NCBI GenBank assembly: GCA_023205875.1
Contig: CP060759.1
Location: forward strand, 721,501 to 785,500
Length of the DNA stretch: 64,000 nt
From: Chloropicon primus
Taxonomy: Eukaryota > Chlorophyta > Chloropicophyceae > Chloropicales > Chloropicaceae
Reading direction: 5' to 3'
Shown here: positions 46,501 through 56,169 of the stretch, piece after piece
How positions within the stretch are numbered: position 1 is the stretch's first letter
Layout of the letters: each line of letters starts with the position of its first letter
Translations under genes and position numbers: made by a program
The notes under the pieces: generated by a model
What the model saw: the letters and a program-made list of their open reading frames with translations, nothing else
Told to the model about the DNA's origin: nothing
The model's database searches: none

Positions 46501-48759
46501 TTCCTCCTCGGTGGTCACGTCGCAAAGCGCAGTGATCCCAGCAATCTCAGCAACGACTCCATTAAGCGGGTATCTCATATCAGAGAGGTCAAAGTGCTGC
46601 TTGAGGATGTTCAAGAACCGCGTCACATCGCTGGCTCCTTGCTCTGGTGACTTCCACGCAAAGCCGTAAACGACCATCAGGAAGACTGCGTGCATCTTCT
46701 CCAAGTGCTTCTTTACGGTCATCTTCTCCAATTCTTCTAGAATTTGCCCCATTTCTTTCATGCTCTCCTGAGGCTCCAATGCTGAAGACAGGAACCCACA
46801 AAGACGAGCAGACCCCTTCCTCACCCTTTCATTCGTGTGACCGACAAGCCTTTTCAGATCGGAAAAGGACTTTGAGATCTCTGAACAAAGAAATTTTGGT
46901 GGGTCCGCGTTCGCTTCGATCAGCAAGGATGAGATGGCTTCAATTAGCAAGGCAGTCTCTTTGCTCTGCAATGCATGCGCAATAAGCGGGGCATAGCTCA
47001 AATCAGTTTCGAGACTGTGGTTCAGCTCTCCCGTCCTTGTGCAACGAATGGCTCGTAGCATGTGCAAGAGCACGTTTTGGTGGGTCCGTCTTTCTCCCTC
47101 GAGGGACTTCAGGTCTGGGTTCTTGGCGAAGAAGTAATCGACGAGATCGCTTGTCTTGAGCTTTTTATCTCGAGCCTCATCCCTCAGGTCGTTCCACCTC
47201 AGAAGCTTGTTAGCCTCGTCTCTGATCTGGATCGATTCGTCTGCCGTCGCAACGAGCAGAAGGTACACGCCGTGGAGCTCTTGAGTCTTGAACACAGAGC
47301 TTGCCCACTGAATGCTCAGGAGGCGCAAGGATTCATTGGGACTAGCAACCGAGTTCCTAGTCAGCATTTGTTCCAGCTTTGCTTTCACGTCACTTCCAGT
47401 CGACTTGTAGGCTGAGGCAAGAAGCCTCATGGCTTCCATGGCGCTCACTTTGACGGCTTCATCCTCGACGGTAATCTTTCGCATCAAGTCTCCGATGATG
47501 CCGACGTCGTTCGCAAAGGCCTGCGGAAGCCTTTTCCCCAGCTCCGAGATGGCCTCATACGAGAACTCCCTCATTCTCACCGAGCTTCTGTCGTAGCTGT
47601 TTAACTGAGTCTGGTCCAGAAACTTGATCAAACCTTTCAAAACCAGTGGGCCCAAGGATGCAAGCTGATCCTGCGAGGCGTGCTGAAGAACCCAAATAGA
47701 GTATTCCATGCCCACCAACTTCAGTCTCGCGTTGGACGTCGCGGAGTACAAGCACTCAAAGATGGTTTTGACGGTGAGGGGAAAGCAGTTTGCAGCCCTC
47801 AGCGAGTGGATGAAACACCCCAGAATTCTCAGCCGCACGACCAGGCTGGCCGGTTCTATCTTCTTCGACACCTCTGGGGCTTGCTCCAACGATCCGTGAA
47901 ACAGCAAGTACAACTTGTGAATCAATCGGTGGTCCTCCAAGTCCACGAGTGGCTTGACATTGGAAATGGCGCACTTCTTCCGAAGGAGCTGGTCGCCTAA
48001 GCTTGACACGGCGTCGTTCGGGTCGCAGGCTGCCACGAGGAGAAGAGGGGTCAGCAGCTCCACCTCGGCGTCCAACTTGATCAAGAATTTGAGCAGGTGG
48101 ACCTTCCTGCTCACGGTGTTCTCATAGGTCTCATCCTGGCATTGAAGCATCGCCATCAGGTCCGGTGACAGCCCGGGCGAGGTCACTCTGGTCTCTGTGT
48201 TCCTGTTGTACGGACCCTGATAGAGCATGAAGTTCACGCAAAACCCCACGAACTCAGCTCGGTCCTGCACGCTCTTGCTGACGTTCAGGTCCTCCATCGA
48301 GATCCCGGAGCCCAAGCCACCGCTGCTGAGCGACACCAGCACCAGGCGAAACAGGACGTACTTTGCACTGCTCGCATTGAAGTGGGAAGCGAACAAGTTC
48401 AAGATCTTCGTCAGCCGGGAGGCTTGGAACCGCGCGTCCTCCCTCAACAAGCCCTTCTCGATGTACATGAGGGCGTAGCTCCGTGCCACCTGCGACGCCT
48501 TCTCGCTGTGGCACAGATCAAGCAAGGCGTCGACCGGGATCTTCGCATCGGACTGTGCACCGCTCACGATCCTGTTCACGTGGCTGAGAATCTCGATCAC
48601 TTTTTGCAGGACGAGGTTGCTCGGAACGTTGAGCTCGGCGATGACAGCAGGAAGGAGCCTCTCCAGGACCTTCGGGATGCTCGCCTCCGACGTCAGCGCC
48701 AGGCGCGTCAGCACTCTGTCCAGCGCCTGAACGCGTCGAGCCTCCTCCGTGTCCGCCAT
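43504..48759 (-). CDS. ECM29: ECM29 proteasome adaptor/scaffold
   Basis: ECM29 is a HEAT-repeat protein that bridges the 20S core and 19S cap and guards against faulty or stressed 26S proteasomes. The product is 1,751 aa (human about 1,845), intronless, made of helical repeats from end to end. The N-terminus VQALDRVLTRLALTSEASI, LLPAVIAELNVPSN, VLQKVIEILSHVNRI and DALLDLCHSEKASQVARSYA aligns with the conserved ECM29 N-terminal domain (ERVFLRLG..., VMELLVHLNKRI in human). The mid block SKKGAALGLRTISKIAENEL and HDPSPGVQESMEMFWCSLV fit too. The ATG at 48759 starts MADTEEARR; the frame is open about 100 codons upstream but that stretch is Ser/Leu/Pro low complexity. The stop is 59 bp from the convergent gene. 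Confidence 0.88.
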   Translation of the reverse strand: MADTEEARRVQALDRVLTRLALTSEASIPKVLERLLPAVIAELNVPSNLVLQKVIEILSHVNRIVSGAQSDAKIPVDALLDLCHSEKASQVARSYALMYIEKGLLREDARFQASRLTKILNLFASHFNASSAKYVLFRLVLVSLSSGGLGSGISMEDLNVSKSVQDRAEFVGFCVNFMLYQGPYNRNTETRVTSPGLSPDLMAMLQCQDETYENTVSRKVHLLKFLIKLDAEVELLTPLLLVAACDPNDAVSSLGDQLLRKKCAISNVKPLVDLEDHRLIHKLYLLFHGSLEQAPEVSKKIEPASLVVRLRILGCFIHSLRAANCFPLTVKTIFECLYSATSNARLKLVGMEYSIWVLQHASQDQLASLGPLVLKGLIKFLDQTQLNSYDRSSVRMREFSYEAISELGKRLPQAFANDVGIIGDLMRKITVEDEAVKVSAMEAMRLLASAYKSTGSDVKAKLEQMLTRNSVASPNESLRLLSIQWASSVFKTQELHGVYLLLVATADESIQIRDEANKLLRWNDLRDEARDKKLKTSDLVDYFFAKNPDLKSLEGERRTHQNVLLHMLRAIRCTRTGELNHSLETDLSYAPLIAHALQSKETALLIEAISSLLIEANADPPKFLCSEISKSFSDLKRLVGHTNERVRKGSARLCGFLSSALEPQESMKEMGQILEELEKMTVKKHLEKMHAVFLMVVYGFAWKSPEQGASDVTRFLNILKQHFDLSDMRYPLNGVVAEIAGITALCDVTTEEEVLAFKDNLKALAEKSPVPDTVSSALVSLGRLCRYNAPAREISSFLLGLIPAIKEEGTAFALGEAFTYVFGHEPNMREVLLFDQIVMEESLKECIYGAGSQDASEISEDSMKHCSELLDIILSKYVVHSDPNVRRNASVILLSIIKGTAAKSVVSAKILDIQSALLELVKDTNEITQEMASQGISIIYVVSEGESRSILVENLVEGLTAARLQPKKQKIDNNTELFEGDMLGKDPQGKKIQTYKHLCSIANDIGGGSDMVYKFINLFNEKSLLQSKKGAALGLRTISKIAENELAPLLPRIVPKLYRLLHDPSPGVQESMEMFWCSLVDNPTTTVTLHFPLIMEELLQQLTSNLWRNRQSSATALSSLIQGRTWAELQEYFERLWLGAFRVIDDIKETVRTAAISLAVSLQRTTARLCEDGNQEGDRSPAAIVFPTLLTKGITSAVKEVKSISLQVLYHLTKFSDKRLLSQYMVQISSCLLECLSGLESTSMNYIEQHADRVGIDKEELDNLRIQAANASMVGDMLDRISACADTEVLPDLSSKLSDLLKNGFGTNTRAGTARFLSSVTLRMRYDMKPCSKQLLRALSSSFDSTPAICRTYASSFAQLSKFSEEKHVDARMKRLIEAVQDEDSNIQRSGALYIIELCRQAPDVFARYKNRILPLSFCLMHRSETKVSSLFTNIWDEGAPSDSAAMRLYHLEIGELCVEGLKSDQWKTRKSSSIAVTKLVKKSSGMPLSNASVLCEALIACLGGRYWDGKEDCIHALSVLCSENADSVAKAPGIEKVLSALLSALKRKKTAIAACNAVSLLSASSGIGSSGDKALLILGQLLDLVLEGHDEEDEDEEASKKRLEKVRIAAIQCLTKVWGSLSSSTQASEITDRTLQVLKAAISNESEWRVRDTAVESAKSILSYSSLDLPQHSKWLCWICGNCLSSLGKEQREKSLTLLLQLLEVIVTKCSSSLQDGWATDAKEALTKKAAEVKPSSELHERFKVLLTKV

Positions 48760-49149
48760 CGGGAACAAACTTTTCAGCTCCACAAACACAAAACAAGACA
48801 GAGAGAGGATGAGAGAGAGAGAGAGAGGAGAGGGTGAGTGAGGTGGGTGACGGAGAGATGAAAGGAGGGAGGCCTTGCCCGCTCCCCTTCTCGCCCTCTC
48901 AGTCCCTCTCTCCCGCTGTCTCACCCCGTGATGGAGGTGATGCTGCGGGTTCCACGAGAGCCTCTCGTCGAGAGGGGGGGGGAGAGGAGAGGGGAGGACC
49001 GCGGTCACTCTTGGGGAATTCAATTCATTAAAAGGTGGCGCCTCAGGCGTGGCACCGGGAAGCACGGTTCTTGCGAGCTGGAATCCACCCGTCTCCTCGC
49101 CGCGGGGGCGCCCAAAGGTCGATCGACCAGACGCGGCGCACAGACTCCT
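48760..49149. other. Tandem intergenic region ECM29 / ACBP
   Basis: This 390 bp region lies between the ACBP stop and the ECM29 start. It contains a GAGAGAGAG tract at about 48800-48835 and GGGGGGAGAGGAGAGGGGAGG near 48977. The ECM29 frame is open through it but has no convincing coding signal. Confidence 0.45.
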
Positions 49150-49945
49150 CTATTCCTTGATGCGATTGTCGTTGTAGAGGTTGGCCTTGGGGTCCATCTG
49201 GAAGTAAGTCGCGACAAACTTCTTCTTCGCGACCTCGGAGGACATGCCCTTGGTCTTGTTCCAGGCCTCCCACCTCGACCTGCGGGTCCGGAACGGGAAG
49301 AGAGAGGGGGGGGATCAGGAGAAAGTAGAAGCGTCAGCACGGGGGGGATCACACGCCATCCAATGCGAGAGGCAGCTCTGTTGGCGACAGGCGCGTGCTC
49401 ATACCTTCCCTCGAAGTCCAGGCCCCCGGTCTCAGCCCACACGGGCTGCTCCCCGGTGTTGTCGCCCTCCGTGGCCTGCTGGAAAAAGCCGTAGAGGTCG
49501 TAGAAAGCGTCCGGTTTCTTCGTGGCACCTCCGGGCATCGACTTGAGCCTCCAGCGCAGGGACTCCCACGTGTCCTTGAGCTGCGGCCAGTACTTGCCAA
49601 CGTCGTAGTTCTGCGACGAGAGAGAGAGAGAGAAGGGGTGTGGGCAGAGGGAGAAACGAAACGCGTGTCGTGGATCAGTCTTCTTCGGTCGTTGTCCACC
49701 AAAGAAGGAGTGAATGGGCTCACCTTGGTCACGATGCCCTTCTTGGCGTCCTCCTCGGCCTTCTTCTTCTGGGCCAAGAGGATCTTCTTCAGCTTGCTCT
49801 TCGCGGCCCTGTACGCCTGCCTGGAATCGCCCGGAGTCGCGTCGAGGAACTCGGCCTTCTTGATGGCCTCGTAGAGGCTCTGGAAATCGTCCCCCGCCGC
49901 TTTGATCGCCGCGAGCGCGGTATCCGGATCCGTCATCGTTCCCAT
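49150..49945 (-). CDS. Acyl-CoA-binding-domain protein with helical N-terminal extension (3 exons)
   Basis: Minus-strand exons 49724-49945, 49405-49610 and 49150-49279 join to 185 aa. The last two exons contain an acyl-CoA-binding fold: AFYDLYGFFQQATEGDN, then GLDFEGRSRWEAWNKTKGMS and EVAKKKFVATYFQ, equivalent to the YGLYKQATVGD and KWDAWNALKGMS blocks of ACBP. Residues 1-75 form a charged helical region (LAQKKKAEEDAKKG) not found in minimal ACBP. The probable role is carrying long-chain acyl-CoA esters in the cytosol or at membranes. Splice sites are GT-AG. Two candidate ATG codons lie 9 bp apart at the start; I used the first. The ACBP assignment rests on the C-terminal half. Confidence 0.78.
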
Positions 49946-50185
49946 CCTTCCTCGATCTTCCCTACCAACTCCCTGTCTTCGCTCGCTCGCTCCTCCCCGT
50001 CGTCGTCGTCGTCGCGTCGTCGTCGTGAGGCCGCGCTTCGCTTCCGTTTCAAGAGTGAGCGGTCGAGACCGAAAACGAAAACGAAACGGTTACTAACGGT
50101 TCTACGAGAGACGTTACTTCTCCTGGTGATTACTTCTCCTGGTGATTGATTAGTGTCTGGTTTTAGGTTTAGGTTTAGAGGGACC

Positions 50186-52945
50186 TCAGATGAGGGATCC
50201 CATGAAGTCTTCCAGGTCGTCCACCTCCTCATCGATCTTGGCCTCCTCTGCCCTCATCTCCTCCCTCTCCCTCTCCCTCTCCCTCCTCCTCTCCCTCTCC
50301 CTCGCCAAGGCCTCCTCCTCCTCTCTCTTCCGCTTGAGCTGCTCGGCCCTCGCGGCTTGTTCGAGCTCCAGCTTCCTGTTCAGCTCCTCCCTCTCCAGGC
50401 TTTGCTCCAGAATCCAGTCCCTCTGCGAAAAAGAAAAGTCGCAGCCTGGGCTCTCTCCGATCACGATGACGTCCTCGAGGATCGGGAAGAACTCCTCGTC
50501 GATGTCGTCGCCGTCGCAATCCCCCGCCCGCTTCAGGATCGCCTCCAAGTCCTCCGTGTCGAGGTCCTTGTCGTACAAGTCCCCGTACTTGTCCACCAGC
50601 TTGCCGAGCCTCCTCCTGCTGGCCGCTCCCAGGTGCAACCAGTACTTCGGAACGTACTCCTCCAGAACCTCTTGCGCCTCCACGCAGCGGCTGTACCACT
50701 CCATCGAGAGGATGTCCACGTCCTGGGACTTGAGGGCCTCCGCCTTCCAGTCCATGTGATCCGCAAGGCAGCACAGGGTCTTCGGCCCGTCGTAGCCCTT
50801 CAAAAAGTTCTTGGTGATCTCCCCGCCGTTCTCCAAGACCGATTTCTCCACCCTCCCCTTCTCGTGCTCCCCTGAGCCGAAATTCAGGAAGAAGAACAGG
50901 AAACCGGTCAGGAAGTCCGACTTTTTCTCCGAAGGCTTCACGGTGACCGACAGATACTCTTCCGGCACTGACAGGGCCCTGCCCGAGGCTTTCTTCGGAG
51001 ACTGGGCGTTCTTCTTCGTGCGCTGGCCCTCCACGAGGTCCTTTGGCTTCACCTCCTTGAGCTCCTCCAGGGTCGTCAGGTCGCGGAGGCCCTTGTCGTG
51101 GCGGATCCTCTTGGCTCTGGGAAACCTCAAGCTCGTTTCTGTTGCGAAGGACCCTGATGGGATGGTTCGGACATCTCCGATGACTTCCAAAACGACGCTC
51201 TTGTCAGGATCCCGAACCCAGGCGTGGGGCTTCTCGCTCGCACTGCCGGTGATTCTGTACATGGGAGGCGGCGTGTCCACCAAGTTGTCTTGCAGCTTCC
51301 TGTGGATCGCTTGCATCTCCCCGTCCGTCAGACCCGTTCCAATTTTGCAGAAGGACAGCAAGAACTCGTCGCCTTTTGCTTTGGGGATTCCAATCAGGTA
51401 CTGAGCAAGGACCCCGCCCCTCTTCCCCGTTCCGTAATATCCACCAATGACCACTCCATCCACTTCTACCTCAGTCACGTAGTCCGGCTTGATCTTCAGC
51501 CAGTCCGAGCTCCGGCTCGCAGCGATCCATTGCGAGCACAGCAATTTGATGACGATGCCCTCTTCCATCTTCTCAATCGACTCGTCGAATTGCTTTTGAA
51601 GGGACGCCTCGTCCGTGCCAAGCCTGGAGTACTCGCTCTCCCCCGGAAGGATGCAAATGACTCGCCCCGTTACCCCGTTGGCCTTGATCTCGTTCGTGTC
51701 GGTCTCAGCAGGAGTCACCGTCTGAGCGAGCAACCGGTGTCTTTCCTTGAGGGGCAGGTGAATCACAGACTGCATGCTGCCCTCGTACCGCGTGTAGAGC
51801 ACGTCGAAAGCGACGTAAGTCACCTCGAGATCCTTGAGCTTGACTTGGCTCTCGCTGCCTTTGTCAGTGGCGCCGTCGTTGGAAAGCTGGACGGCGGTGG
51901 TTCCCGTGGCGTCCTCGCTTCGAATCAAAGTCACCACGTGCTTTATCGATCCGAAGGGCAAGAATTTCTGGCTCTTCTTGTTCCAAACGACAATTTCACC
52001 GTCCAAGACGCAGTCCTGAAGGTTGATTTGCTTGCGAAACACATCGCTCAGGGCAGAGTACCCCGAGGTACTACCGTGGTCCAGACCATTCCTGCTGTAG
52101 TACTTGACATCATCCCCCTGCCTGTGCAGCTGTATCCTCTCCCCGTCGAACTTAGTCTCCACCACGAATTCCTTATCCTTGACCTTGGAGTAAGCGCTCT
52201 CCACCGTATTGATCCTCTCCGCCAGCTGCGGTCTCATCACGCTCCCGAGCTTCACCTTCTGGGACTCGAGTACGGCGGCCTTGTTGTTCAGCAACCTGCA
52301 CACTTTCTTCAAGTTCATGGTCATGTTGTAAAGCTCCTGGGCCATGGGGTGGATGCAAGAGAGGATTCCCTTCTCCCCCGCGCCGAGGTGCATCTTTGTC
52401 TTGAGAATCACTCTCAGCGCCCACTTCATCTCCTCGGGACTCAGCGAAAGGATCAGCTTGCTCATCACCGCAGACTGTCTCTTCAGATCCTGGCCCTCCG
52501 AGAGTTTGTCGAGCAGGCCGTGGAACTCCCCGAGAGTCATGCGGCTGGTTCCCCTCGGCTTTCCGCAGTGCTTGACGAGCAAGCACTCGTAGGCAGTCTC
52601 GACCAGATCCCCTGCCCATTTCGAGGTCGCCCCAGACCTCCAGTTCAGTAACTTCTTCGCGTCAGTTTGGGCGTCGGAGTTACTGAGTCCGCACGCTTCG
52701 ATCAGCACCTTGGCCAGCCGCTGCTCTTTGATCGCGTAGTAGCCCCTCTCCCTGTCCATGTGCGGCAGCAGAGTCCTGTACACCGTGAAGTAATCCTCGC
52801 TGTTTTCCTCGAGGTAACTGTCGTGGAAGTGCATCAAGTGCTTGGTCTTCTTACTCTTCTGAGCGTCTTTCACCACGTCGAGCAACTGGCACAGCCCGCT
52901 GAACGGGACGTCCTTCGGGGCGTACCTCTGCGGCGGTGGACCCAT
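50186..52945 (-). CDS. LIG4: DNA ligase IV lacking a recognisable second BRCT domain
   Basis: DNA ligase IV seals double-strand breaks in non-homologous end joining with XRCC4. The product is 919 aa, intronless. The N-terminal DNA-binding domain is followed by the adenylation site ETKFDGERIQLH (Lys about 265), DCVLDGEIVVWN, EEGIVIKL, WLKIKPDYV and LRFPRAKRIRHDKG, all intact. A BRCT domain lies at about 680-775 (ends ILSMEWYSRCVE). Then comes a segment like the XRCC4-interacting region of LIG4 (LVDKYGDLYDKDLDTEDLEA compared with YGDSYFIDTDLNQLKEVF). Where BRCT2 would follow, there is only a short acidic stretch and a Glu/Arg-rich charged helix ending at DDLEDFMGSLI. The start is ATG 52945; a GTG precedes it by three codons. 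Confidence 0.88.
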   Translation of the reverse strand: MGPPPQRYAPKDVPFSGLCQLLDVVKDAQKSKKTKHLMHFHDSYLEENSEDYFTVYRTLLPHMDRERGYYAIKEQRLAKVLIEACGLSNSDAQTDAKKLLNWRSGATSKWAGDLVETAYECLLVKHCGKPRGTSRMTLGEFHGLLDKLSEGQDLKRQSAVMSKLILSLSPEEMKWALRVILKTKMHLGAGEKGILSCIHPMAQELYNMTMNLKKVCRLLNNKAAVLESQKVKLGSVMRPQLAERINTVESAYSKVKDKEFVVETKFDGERIQLHRQGDDVKYYSRNGLDHGSTSGYSALSDVFRKQINLQDCVLDGEIVVWNKKSQKFLPFGSIKHVVTLIRSEDATGTTAVQLSNDGATDKGSESQVKLKDLEVTYVAFDVLYTRYEGSMQSVIHLPLKERHRLLAQTVTPAETDTNEIKANGVTGRVICILPGESEYSRLGTDEASLQKQFDESIEKMEEGIVIKLLCSQWIAASRSSDWLKIKPDYVTEVEVDGVVIGGYYGTGKRGGVLAQYLIGIPKAKGDEFLLSFCKIGTGLTDGEMQAIHRKLQDNLVDTPPPMYRITGSASEKPHAWVRDPDKSVVLEVIGDVRTIPSGSFATETSLRFPRAKRIRHDKGLRDLTTLEELKEVKPKDLVEGQRTKKNAQSPKKASGRALSVPEEYLSVTVKPSEKKSDFLTGFLFFFLNFGSGEHEKGRVEKSVLENGGEITKNFLKGYDGPKTLCCLADHMDWKAEALKSQDVDILSMEWYSRCVEAQEVLEEYVPKYWLHLGAASRRRLGKLVDKYGDLYDKDLDTEDLEAILKRAGDCDGDDIDEEFFPILEDVIVIGESPGCDFSFSQRDWILEQSLEREELNRKLELEQAARAEQLKRKREEEEALARERERRREREREREEMRAEEAKIDEEVDDLEDFMGSLI

Positions 52946-53106
52946 CTGTGCCACACCGCCGCGGAACTCCCACTCTCCCTAAAGCAGCCCTCCTCTCCAC
53001 CCCGGTTCCGTCGTCGTCGTTCTGATGATTGAGCAGCAGCACAGGTCCCCACTGGAGGGGTCTTGGGTGGTGAGAGTGGTGTGGTCTGTCAAGGAAAATA
53101 ATGTTG

Positions 53107-53111
53107 TTACA
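53107..53111 (-). terminator. TGTAA polyadenylation signal of the H+-pyrophosphatase gene
   Basis: On the minus strand TGTAA begins 24 bp past the stop codon at 53136-53138. Confidence 0.5.
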
Positions 53112-53135
53112 AGATTGGTTTATTCTTCCATCCTT

Positions 53136-55451
53136 CTAGACGGTCTTTTTCTTGACCCAGAAGGCGTAGAAAGCGACGCCGCAGACGATGCCCATGACCC
53201 CCAAAAGAATAAGGCCTGCCCACCACGTGTCCCAGTCCTCGGTGAAAACAGGAGCAAGCGTCAAAGAAAGGATGGACATGAGCTTGATGAGGATGTTCAA
53301 GGCAGGGCCACTGGTGTCCTTGAAAGGATCTCCAATGGTGTCTCCCACGACGCAGGCCTTGTGCGTGTCGCTCTTCTTTCCACCGAAAACCTTCTCGTTC
53401 TCGATGTACTTCTTGGCGTTATCCCAAGCTCCTCCTGCGTTGGACATCATCACCGCAAGCATGAAGCCGCTGGCGATGGAGCCAGCGAGGAGGCCTCCGA
53501 GGCACTTGGCGCCCACGAGGAGGCCGATTGTGATTGGCGACAGGACGGCCAAGGCGCCAGGGAGGACCATCTCCTCAACGCTGGCTTGGGTGCAAAGAGA
53601 AATGCAGGCATCACTGTCGCAGGACACGCCAGGCTCTCCCTCGAGAAGGCCCTTGATCTCCTTGAACTGCCTCTGGACTTCGACGATGATGGAGCCAGCC
53701 GCCTTTCTCACCGAGAGCATGGTGAGGGCACCGAACAAGTAAGGGAGCATGGCTCCGATCATGACTCCGGACAGGACCAATGGGTCCGTGAGGTCCAACT
53801 GCGCCTTTCCGGTCGGGGACTTCACATCGACGTTCTCGGAGTAGGCAGACATGAAAGCGAGGGCAGTGAGCACTGCACTTCCGATAGCAAAGCCCTTTCC
53901 AGTCGCCGCCGTGGTGTTTCCAAGAGCATCAAGGGCGTCGGTCCTCTCCCTGACCTTCTCGTCGCAATCTGGAGACATCTCTGCGATGCCTCCCGCGTTA
54001 TCAGCGATCGGGCCGTAAGCGTCCGTGGCAAGGGTGACGCCGAGGGTGGACAGCATTCCGACGGCCGCAATGGAGATTCCGTACACGTTCGCCAAGCTGT
54101 AGCAAGAAATGATGGCGATGACAATGACAATCACCGGTGGAACGCAAGAGAACATGCCGACTCCCAATCCCTGGATGACGACAGTCGCAGCACCACCCAT
54201 GCTGCCGGCCTCCGTGATGGACTTGGTTGGCAGGTAAGCGTAGGAGGTGAAGTACTCCGTGGCCGATCCGATCAAGATTCCGGCGACCAGCCCGATCAAG
54301 ATGCAAACGAAAAGCTTCCAGCCCCTGTTGGTCGTGGCGCACAGGCCAACCAAGTCAGAGCAGTCCGACCCCGTTGCGTAGAGGGCCTTTTGCATATCGA
54401 AATCGCGGACGTTGTCATCAGTCCCATCGCCGAAAAGAATGTACACCGAGAGGGCAGAAAGGCCCACGACGAGAATGGACGCGACGTACGTTCCGTTGTG
54501 AAGAGTGTGGAGCAGCTGGGTCTGGGTGGCGTCGTCCTTGGTGCGGACGACGAAGAATCCCACAACAGCGGCCAGGATACCAAAACCAGCAATCCAGAAT
54601 GGCAAGGCCAACTCCCTGTTGTTGCTCGCCAAGGCAGCGGAAGCAATGATGGAGCCCACGAAAGACTCGAACAGATCAGCTCCCATGCCAGCAACATCAC
54701 CGACGTTGTCACCGACGTTGTCCGCGATAGTGGCAGGGTTCCTAGGGTCGTCCTCTGGGATGTTTGCCTCGACCTTTCCGACCAAGTCAGCGCCCACGTC
54801 AGCGGCCTTGGTGTAGATTCCTCCCGCGACACGGGCGAACAAGGCAATGGAGGAAGCACCGAACCCGAAACCAGACAGGAACCTGATGGACTCCTGCATG
54901 TACCTCTCGAAGTTCTCGACCTTGTCCGATCCAGACTTGGCCATGGAGAAAACGAAGAAGAGGACAACGATGCCCAAGAGCCCAGAGGCCACGACCGTGA
55001 ACCCCATGACGGCACCACCGGAGAACGCGATCTGCAAGGCAGGGTTCAGTCCCGTCTTGGCCGCTTCCATCGTCTTCACGTTGGCGGCCGTGGCAATTTT
55101 CATTCCTCCCCAGCCAGCAGCGGCCGAGAGCATTGCGCCGAAGATGAAGCAAATGCAAGTCTGCCAGCCTCCCTTGACGCTCTCTCCCTTTGGTGGTTCC
55201 TCCTGTCCTTCGAGGACTCCGATGATAAAGGCTCCCATGAGAACCACGAACGGGACCAAGTAGTAGTACTCGGTCTGCAGGAACTTCACAGCTCCAGCCG
55301 AGACCTTGGAGGATATCTCAATCTGGAAGCCCTGTCCTGCCGAGGCGCTCGAAAGCCTCTGAAGCAAGAAGAAAATCATTCCCAATGCCAGCAAGCCTCC
55401 AATGAATGGGACCGACACCACCACGAGTGGCGTGATATCAGCTTCCTTCAT
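53136..55451 (-). CDS. Vacuolar-type H+-pumping inorganic pyrophosphatase, K+-dependent class
   Basis: This membrane enzyme uses pyrophosphate hydrolysis to acidify vacuoles or acidocalcisomes. The product is 771 aa, intronless, with about 16 helices, matching plant AVP1 in length. The substrate motif is DVGADLVGKVEANIPEDDPR (about residue 214), followed by NPATIADNVGDNVGDVAG with the Asp cluster; the third acidic block DAYGPIADNAGGIAEM is present. In the GNTTAATGKGFAIGSA motif the second variable position is Ala, the signature of K+-dependent type I enzymes, where K+-independent ones have Lys. The gene stop is 190 bp upstream of the LIG4 start on the same strand. Codon usage is more C-biased than most neighbours, in line with strong expression. 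Confidence 0.96.
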   Translation of the reverse strand: MKEADITPLVVVSVPFIGGLLALGMIFFLLQRLSSASAGQGFQIEISSKVSAGAVKFLQTEYYYLVPFVVLMGAFIIGVLEGQEEPPKGESVKGGWQTCICFIFGAMLSAAAGWGGMKIATAANVKTMEAAKTGLNPALQIAFSGGAVMGFTVVASGLLGIVVLFFVFSMAKSGSDKVENFERYMQESIRFLSGFGFGASSIALFARVAGGIYTKAADVGADLVGKVEANIPEDDPRNPATIADNVGDNVGDVAGMGADLFESFVGSIIASAALASNNRELALPFWIAGFGILAAVVGFFVVRTKDDATQTQLLHTLHNGTYVASILVVGLSALSVYILFGDGTDDNVRDFDMQKALYATGSDCSDLVGLCATTNRGWKLFVCILIGLVAGILIGSATEYFTSYAYLPTKSITEAGSMGGAATVVIQGLGVGMFSCVPPVIVIVIAIISCYSLANVYGISIAAVGMLSTLGVTLATDAYGPIADNAGGIAEMSPDCDEKVRERTDALDALGNTTAATGKGFAIGSAVLTALAFMSAYSENVDVKSPTGKAQLDLTDPLVLSGVMIGAMLPYLFGALTMLSVRKAAGSIIVEVQRQFKEIKGLLEGEPGVSCDSDACISLCTQASVEEMVLPGALAVLSPITIGLLVGAKCLGGLLAGSIASGFMLAVMMSNAGGAWDNAKKYIENEKVFGGKKSDTHKACVVGDTIGDPFKDTSGPALNILIKLMSILSLTLAPVFTEDWDTWWAGLILLGVMGIVCGVAFYAFWVKKKTV

Positions 55452-56169
55452 GTTCTCTGTCTACTCTGCAACAAGATTCCTGCACACACGAAAAGTTGTC
55501 TTTGGATAAATCTATTCCTTCTCCGCTGTCGTCGACAAACAAGAAGCGCAAGCGTCCCTCGGTCACAATAACCAATGTCGAGCAAGCCACTCGTCCTCGC
55601 CTGTCTACCAGGCCCTACTCCTCTCCTACTCCTACTCAAGGACGGCGCTATCAACCGCCACAGCCACCACAGCCTTCTCAGCAATGAAACCAAGAGCCGC
55701 ACGATCTGCGCCGCAGGCCAGGAGAACCATCCAAAGGAACCACTCCATCCAATACAACAAAAGCGTTTAGCACTCTAACACTCTTCTCTTCGGAGTTCCA
55801 AGGGACAAGACCAACAAGAGAACACCAACACGAGAACGAAGGAAGGAATGACGAGCCAGATCTCCTGTCCAGGAGGGCGTCGTCGCTTCGTCGTCGTCGT
55901 CCATCGCTTGTGACGTTCCGGTTCACGAGGACTGTCGTATTGTTTGCCGATCATCTTGGACTCAAGCTTAATCTCTGTCATCGAAGACGAAAGGCTCCTG
56001 GCTTGGGCCCCGAGGGCAAGGTCCTTTTCCTCGTTTCGATTCAAAACTGCATGAGCTCTGTCGTTCTTCTTCCTCCTGGAGTCGCTGGAGTCCTCGGCGA
56101 TCCCTTGGAGGTTGGTGATCGGGCCAAAGGCAGCGCCTTTGAAGACTTCCACTTCCTTGCGAGGATAGG
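55452..56169. other. Divergent promoter H+-pyrophosphatase / zinc-motif protein
   Basis: This 718 bp region is one of the longer upstream regions in the window. It holds CTCCTACTCCTACTC and CCACAGCCACCACAGCC repeats near 55620-55675, CGTCGTCGTCGT near 55878-55900 and scattered open frames without family matches. I see no gene. Confidence 0.5.

Noticed and set aside
48760-49065. N-terminal extension of ECM29 by about 100 residues
   Set aside because: The extension is repeat-derived low-complexity sequence. The family's conserved start fits the downstream ATG.
53025-55571. An 848-residue open frame on the plus strand opposite the H+-pyrophosphatase
   Set aside because: It is the exact antisense of a firmly identified gene with biased codons. 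Its translation is Asp/Gly/His-rich with no motifs.
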